From the NCBI GenBank assembly GCA_013365325.1, contig JABVXV010000731.1:1-11688 (forward strand): a stretch of 11,688 bases of DNA, written 5' to 3'. The stretch is from Dipetalonema caudispina (lineage: Eukaryota; Nematoda; Chromadorea; Rhabditida; Onchocercidae). The notes beneath the pieces were generated by a model that was not told where the DNA came from, did not search any database, and saw only the letters and a list, made by a program, of their open reading frames with translations. Positions 7,029 to 11,688 of this stretch are shown piece after piece. Both the position numbers and the translations under genes were made by a program. Position 1 is the first letter of the stretch; each line of letters starts with the position of its first letter.

Positions 7029-10000
7029 ATGTTGAAACGAAAAGTGGATACATCAATGGATGTGACAAATTCGCATGCTGATGATGGAAATGAAGGCACT
7101 TCTGAACTGAAGAAGAGTAAAGGTAAGCTAGTAGGAATTCATTCTTACAATTATTTGTTATCAGTTGAAAGAGTAAATGTGAATGTAGAAGAGATGTATT
7201 ATTATTAATATTGCTGTTATTATTAATTATTAGTATCATTGTTAATTGTTTTTACTAATTATTATTATTAATGTTGACTATTGTTAGCTGTTATTGTTGG
7301 TTATTATTATTATTGTCATTATTATTATTATTGTTATCGTTATTATTATCATTATTATTGTCATTATTATTATCACCACTAATTATCATTTCGGCTACGA
7401 TTAGTATTACTACCACTGTTGTTATTATCATTATTAATTATTATATTTCGTCCTATTACATGTCATTTTATTTAGCTCTGCCAATATTTTTTTTTAGCTT
7501 AATTTTAGAGTGAAATTTTTTCATAGCAAATAATTGAATATACTAATTATAGTACTTCCTTACGAGAAAACATATCTTCGTTCAATACCACATGCTACAC
7601 AGTACGAGAAATCGTTCATGCATCGTGACACTATAACTCATGTTATCGCAACTGCGTATGTTTATTTTCTACGTATTTTTTCGTGGGTTTTATTTTAAAT
7701 TGGGAAAAGTATGTAAGTCAGATAGTAATATATGTTTGTACATTTTATTTTAATTTTTAATGATAGCAGTTAATTCGTTCTCATAATATTACACTGTTTT
7801 TGCTTTCATTTGCTAACTACTTCAAAACTAAACAATTTGAGTTTGATTAAAATCAGTTCATTTGCTTTAGAACAGATTTCATCATAACGGCAAGTACGGA
7901 TGGACACTTGAAATTCTGGAAGAAAAAACATGGTGAAGGAATTGAATTTGTCAAACATTTCCGCTGCCATCTCCGTTAGTTTAAGTTTTATTGAACAATA
8001 ATCAACTCATTGAAACTGTAATATTTGGAAGAACTAACTTCAAATTTTGCGTAGCAGTAGTAAATTTTTTGTTTTTTGTTTTGTTTGCAACCACATACGG
8101 TGCAGTGATACCACATATCAGTCAATCTCATTTTCTAAAAGTGAATTCGAGATTATGGGAATGTTTCAAGGAGGGAGAACAAACGAACTATTCATTTCTG
8201 ATTATTCAGGCATACCTCCAGAAGTAGGGTGAAGATACCTTTGACTTTTAATGTTATCTATGTTTTACATGTTCAAGTTAGGTGAGTGCTGTTGCACTTT
8301 AGCAGTTATGATCATCGTTGTGGGAAATAATTTCTTGCAGATTCCAAATCAAATGTTAAATTTGCGTTTTACAGATGCTTTTTCTCATTTGACGATCAAT
8401 CAAAACGGAACATTGATGGCAACGGTTTGCATGCAAGACAAGTCAGTGAAAATATTTGATATACCCAATTTCGATATGATTAATATGCTCAGTACTGAAT
8501 TTGCTCCGAGAACTGCTGCATGGATACATCAAGGTTAGCAATAATTGAATACGTTTATTTCTTTAAGTGAGGTATTGCTCAATTATTCTCTTCCATGTCA
8601 TTTTTAGGTGGTTTAGTCATTAATCTGTTGCGCAGATGAACCAAATGTTGGGTCAGCTTGGTTTTTGAATAATTAGTCGTTTGAGAAATTTCGGATACTT
8701 AACTGAAATTTCAAAAAATGAATTCAGATTTGTTGGTAATTACAGGAAATGATGTTATACAGGCGTTAGCTATATCAGACTCCGAATCTGGAAAAATTTA
8801 TATTTACGATGGCAAAGGAGAAGATAAACCGATTCATGTTTTGGATAAAATTCATTCAAATTCTGTGAAATTTATTGAGGTTATCGTTTTATCGTTGTTT
8901 CTGACTTAATCATTTGTTGGAATTTTAAAAATTTCTAAAAAGTTACCATTCAATTATAATTTCAGAGGATTTCATGCTTATCCATTTGCTTCAATATTTT
9001 TAGTATAACCCACATTTTGATTGTGTTATCTCCGTTGATGCGAAGGGAATGTTGGAATATTGGTCCGGTCCAAAGCGCGAATATCAATTTCCGGATAACG
9101 TGAAATGGACGTATAAAACGGACACTGATCTTTATGAATTTGTTAAAGTCAGTAAAAACCTTTGTTTTATATTTTGACATAACCAGTTTTTCCTTATTAT
9201 ACTGTATTTTTTTTTTGTTAGTTGCCGATTAGATCAATACAAATATTTTTCCTACACTGCGCCAGTTTTATTTCTCTATGTTTAGTTATGATTCCTAACT
9301 TACTTTTATTTAGTATAGTTTATAAAAAAAAAGTTGTTAATCGTTTCATTATTGTGTGTTATACTGATAAATAATAAGGAATGGTCAACATAAAAGTCTT
9401 TTTATAATTTTGATTAGTTTCACAGAATTTTTCTTCTAGAATTACAGATTTTGGAGTTATTTTTTCAGGTTAAAGCACCGCCACGTTGTTTGCTAATAGC
9501 ACCAAACGGAAAAATATTTGCTGCGGTTGGAGCAGATCGACGTATTCGAATATTTGATTTCACTACTGGGAAGTTGATGAAAGTCATCGATGAAACATTA
9601 CGGTTTTATGTGGATCAAGCTACAGCTAATAAGTAAATTTTGAGAGGAGGAAAAGAAGGAGAGGAGGGTAGAGGAGATGACTAACTGTACAAAATTATAA
9701 CATGACTGTTGCAAATTTACCTACGTTTGATTTAATTATGTATTAACTTCTTTTTTGTTTTAAAATAATCACATCATTTTCTTTTCCTTTCTCTTCCACA
9801 AAAGAGAAAATAATCACACACAGGCAAAAAAGATGGAAATGTCTCAAATGCGGTAAATATATCACATAGTTATTCTGTAGTCACGAAGTTCATTGCTTTG
9901 AACGATGAATAGCTTTGATAATCCTGAATTGCTTTACAAGTGTTCGAGGGAACTAAATGTTTATAAAAGTAATTAATTCTGGATCAGCTTTGTGCTGTTA

Positions 10001-11688
10001 ATAGTTCATTCCTATTTCCAGGAATTATGGCTTGCAAAATATGGAATGGAATCGACGAGTTGCACTGGAAAAAGAACTGGATCGTGATGAAAATACTTTC
10101 CAGCATTTGTCAATCTGTTTTGACGAAACTAGTAATTTTCTGATCTATCCTACGCCAATTGGGATCAAAGTAGGCTTTTTCGTGTGTCTTCTCTAATTTC
10201 CCTACATATTTTTCTTCAGCAGTAAAAAGAATCATGCTTCTATCAATATAAATGAAATAAACTTTGAGAATTCATTTAACATCCATTCCATTAGGTTTAC
10301 AACTTATACACCGATGAAATAGTTCGTGAAATTGGCAAAAATGAGAATATGAGATTTCTGGGTGTTTCACTTTGCCGTGCTGTGCCAGATTTCAAGGAAC
10401 AGTTGCAGGTTATTCAACTTTTTTCTCTTCAACCAATCATTTTTATTTCGAAATTATGGTCACGAAACTTCTTTCATAGATGAACTTAATCGAAACGATT
10501 TTTTCAATTCTTACATTGCATTTATTTCGAAAAGATTCTGCTAATTTAGAAAAAGTTACGCCAATGGATGTGTATATATATTTGAATTGTCCGAGTTTCT
10601 TTCATTTTGCCTCATTATAGGGAGCAGCAGCAACAATTGATGCAATGGCTGCAGCAAATCCAAATCTAAAAAAAACAGAGCCTGATCCTATGTTGGTAAG
10701 GCTTCTTTAATTTATTTATGTAGCATATATTATGTAGAGCATGTTTTATTTGAATTCTTTGTTTAGGTTGCAAGGCTTCTTTAATTTATTTATGTAGCAT
10801 ATATTATGTAGAGCATGTTTTATTTGAATTCTTTGTTTAGGTTGCTTGTGCATACCGGAAAGCCAGATTCTACTTGTTCACCAATGCAGAGCCTTTTTCA
10901 ACAGATGAAAGTGATGATGTAGATGGTACTGGTATGGGACGAGATGTCTTCAACGAAAAACCCAGAAAAGAGGATATTATTACAGCTGTAGAGGTATTTA
11001 TAGCTATTAATTGGGTTAAGGTATTTGTCAGAGTCCTTATTTTGTTTGTTTATGTATCTCTTCAGAAGTTTGCTTAGTTTTTAAAATTTCTACTTTCAGA
11101 GTGATACAATTGGCAGTAAAGTGACAGAACATGCAGTGATACATACATCATTCGGTGATATACACATAAAATTATTTCCTAATGAATGTCCGAAAACAGT
11201 GGAAAATTTTTGCACGCACGCAAGGCGAGGTTATTACAACGGTCATACATTCCATCGTGTCATTAAAAGTTTCATGATTCAGGTAATTTTTGGATTTTTT
11301 TTTTTGTCGATATCATGTGATTTTGACTACAGAGCATAAGATATCATATTTCATTTTAAGTAATGAAATTCATAGAGCAAGTTAAAAGGAATCTGTTCGA
11401 TTGTCATTAACGGTGTCAACTTGTGGTAAGAAGTGATATTTATAGTTCGAGTTGCTTGGCTTTTTAAAAGTGTCGGGGATTTTTTTGCAACAATGGCAAA
11501 AAATAGTAGACTCACAGAAAAATTGGAACCTTCATTATTTTAGTTGGTATATGGTTATGAATTTTTCCCTGTTGTCGCTCATTTTTTACCACTTCCCTTA
11601 ATTTTTGTTAATCTAATGTGAGATTTATTCTTTCCCCATCAAAGATATTTTTAGACTGGCGATCCCACCGGCAAAGGAACTGGTGGTC
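7029..11688 (+). CDS. PPWD1: PPWD1: WD-repeat and cyclophilin-domain peptidyl-prolyl isomerase, partial at 3' end
   Basis: Thirteen exons: 7029-7122, 7553-7655, 7871-7974, 8375-8533, 8746-8879, 9004-9147, 9469-9632, 10022-10169, 10295-10408, 10621-10695, 10841-10993, 11100-11282, 11655-11688 (cut by the window). Every junction keeps frame, giving 536 residues; about 110 remain outside. The protein follows human PPWD1 throughout: [11 protein letters not shown] near residue 32, [14 protein letters not shown] (70-84), SVKIFD with [52 protein letters not shown] and [11 protein letters not shown] repeats fill residues ~50-290. The cyclophilin domain begins near 475; its active-site Arg (FHR, residue 517), Phe522, Met523 and Gln525 are present, so isomerase activity is expected. 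PPWD1 is a nuclear protein found with spliceosomes; C. elegans cyn-15 is, from memory, the counterpart. Residue 521 is Ser where many cyclophilins have Gly. Intron 10 carries a tandem duplication. Confidence 0.95.
7123..7552 (+). other. PPWD1 intron 1, mostly simple repeat
   Basis: 430 bp between the donor AAAG|GTAAGC and the acceptor ATTATAG. The joining codon is split after its first base (G|TA, Val32). Most of the intron is the trinucleotide tract; the 80-codon open frame through it (7271-7513) is repeat read as L/S/I and is not coding. Confidence 0.8.
7196..7445 (+). repeat. Long degenerate TTA/TTG/TCA trinucleotide tract
   Basis: About 250 bp of mostly ATT, GTT, GTC and ATC triplets with interruptions. 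It is densest at 7296-7375. It is a likely length-polymorphic microsatellite. Confidence 0.8.
7975..8374 (+). other. PPWD1 intron 3
   Basis: 400 bp between CTCC|GTTAGT and TTTTACAG. The flanking protein (FRCHL then [12 protein letters not shown]) aligns with human PPWD1 without a gap, so no exon is missing. Open frames inside (7991-8227, 8047-8232, and the upstream part of the frame from 8251) are therefore intronic chance frames. Confidence 0.8.
9148..9468 (+). other. PPWD1 intron 6
   Basis: 321 bp between GTTAAA|GTCAGT and TTTTTTCAG, phase 0. It is A/T-rich with T and A homopolymers, and I saw nothing else in it. The minus-strand frame across its left edge (9180-8962) is a shadow of exon 6. 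Confidence 0.8.
9633..10021 (+). other. PPWD1 intron 7
   Basis: 389 bp between AATAA|GTAAAT and TATTTCCAG. The split codon restores Lys. Near the donor is a purine-rich GAGGAGGAAAAGAAGGAGAG stretch (9642-9680). No coding content was seen. Confidence 0.8.
10698..10845 (+). repeat. Exact 74-bp tandem duplication across PPWD1 intron 10
   Basis: Copies at 10698-10771 and 10772-10845 are identical base for base. The unit starts just after the donor GT, covers the rest of the intron including the acceptor TTTGTTTAG, and ends with the first five exon bases (GTTGC). The present intron is 145 bp (10696-10840); without the duplication it would be 71 bp. The exon must start at the second acceptor, because use of the first (ending at 10766) reads into TAA at 10782-10784. 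Confidence 0.95.
11283..11654 (+). other. PPWD1 intron 12
   Basis: 372 bp between ATTCAG|GTAATT and ATTTTTAG, phase 0. The protein joins as FMIQ then TGDPTG, the conserved cyclophilin core. Apart from T runs I saw no structure in it. Confidence 0.85.

Noticed and set aside
7271..7513. 80-codon leucine/isoleucine-rich plus-strand frame, superficially a membrane protein
   Set aside because: It is the trinucleotide repeat of PPWD1 intron 1 read in one frame.
7991..8232. Two plus-strand frames in PPWD1 intron 3 that could be an extra exon
   Set aside because: The flanking exons align with human PPWD1 with no gap, and the frames have no matching acceptor and donor pair.
8962..9180. 72-codon minus-strand frame
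   Set aside because: It is antisense to PPWD1 exon 6, whose plus-strand translation ([17 protein letters not shown]) is clearly the real product.
10362..10544. 60-codon plus-strand frame across the exon 9/intron 9 border of PPWD1
   Set aside because: It is out of frame with the PPWD1 exon ([15 protein letters not shown]...) and runs into the intron.
3140..11688. ApoL-like gene and PPWD1 as a nematode operon
   Set aside because: The gap between the stop at 5503 and the next start at 7029 is about 1.5 kb, much longer than usual operon spacing of roughly 100 to a few hundred bases; an operon is not excluded but not supported.

Overview
The window is AT-rich eukaryotic DNA: small exons, introns of about 70 to 500 bp with TTTTCAG/TTTTTAG acceptors, long A/T runs and degenerate TTA/TTG/TCA repeats. 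This style, together with the protein sequences, points to a nematode, most likely a spirurid or filarial worm. The species is an inference. There is no sign of bacterial genes, mobile elements, CRISPR, rRNA or tRNA.

Layout. Positions 1-1312 hold no gene I can support. They carry two short plus-strand coding-like stretches (837-938 and 1153-1263), one with a faint FHA-like look. A two-exon minus-strand gene (2007 to 1313) encodes an unrecognised 127-residue charged protein. After an intergenic stretch there is a coding-like open block on the minus strand (3131 to 2975). It lies back to back with, and partly antisense to the 5' side of, a six-exon plus-strand gene (3140-5503). That gene encodes a 282-residue apolipoprotein-L-like protein. 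About 1.5 kb of intergenic sequence follows, and then a thirteen-exon plus-strand gene that starts at 7029 and runs off the right edge. I recognise this last gene with confidence as PPWD1, a spliceosome-associated protein with WD repeats and a C-terminal cyclophilin domain.

The exon models were built by hand: open frames, GT/AG sites, matching intron phases, and (for PPWD1) collinearity with the human protein as I remember it. In both plus-strand genes every junction keeps the frame. The two recognised genes share a strand, but the wide spacing and the acceptor directly before the PPWD1 start argue for separate, probably trans-spliced transcripts rather than a tight operon. I see no shared pathway: one protein is a nuclear splicing factor, the other probably membrane-associated.

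Most notable are an exact 74-bp tandem duplication that copies nearly a whole PPWD1 intron together with its acceptor, an in-frame candidate cassette exon in the ApoL-like gene, a five-copy 25-bp tandem repeat in that gene's first intron, and the unassigned minus-strand block at 2975-3131. I did not find a clearly new multi-gene system.
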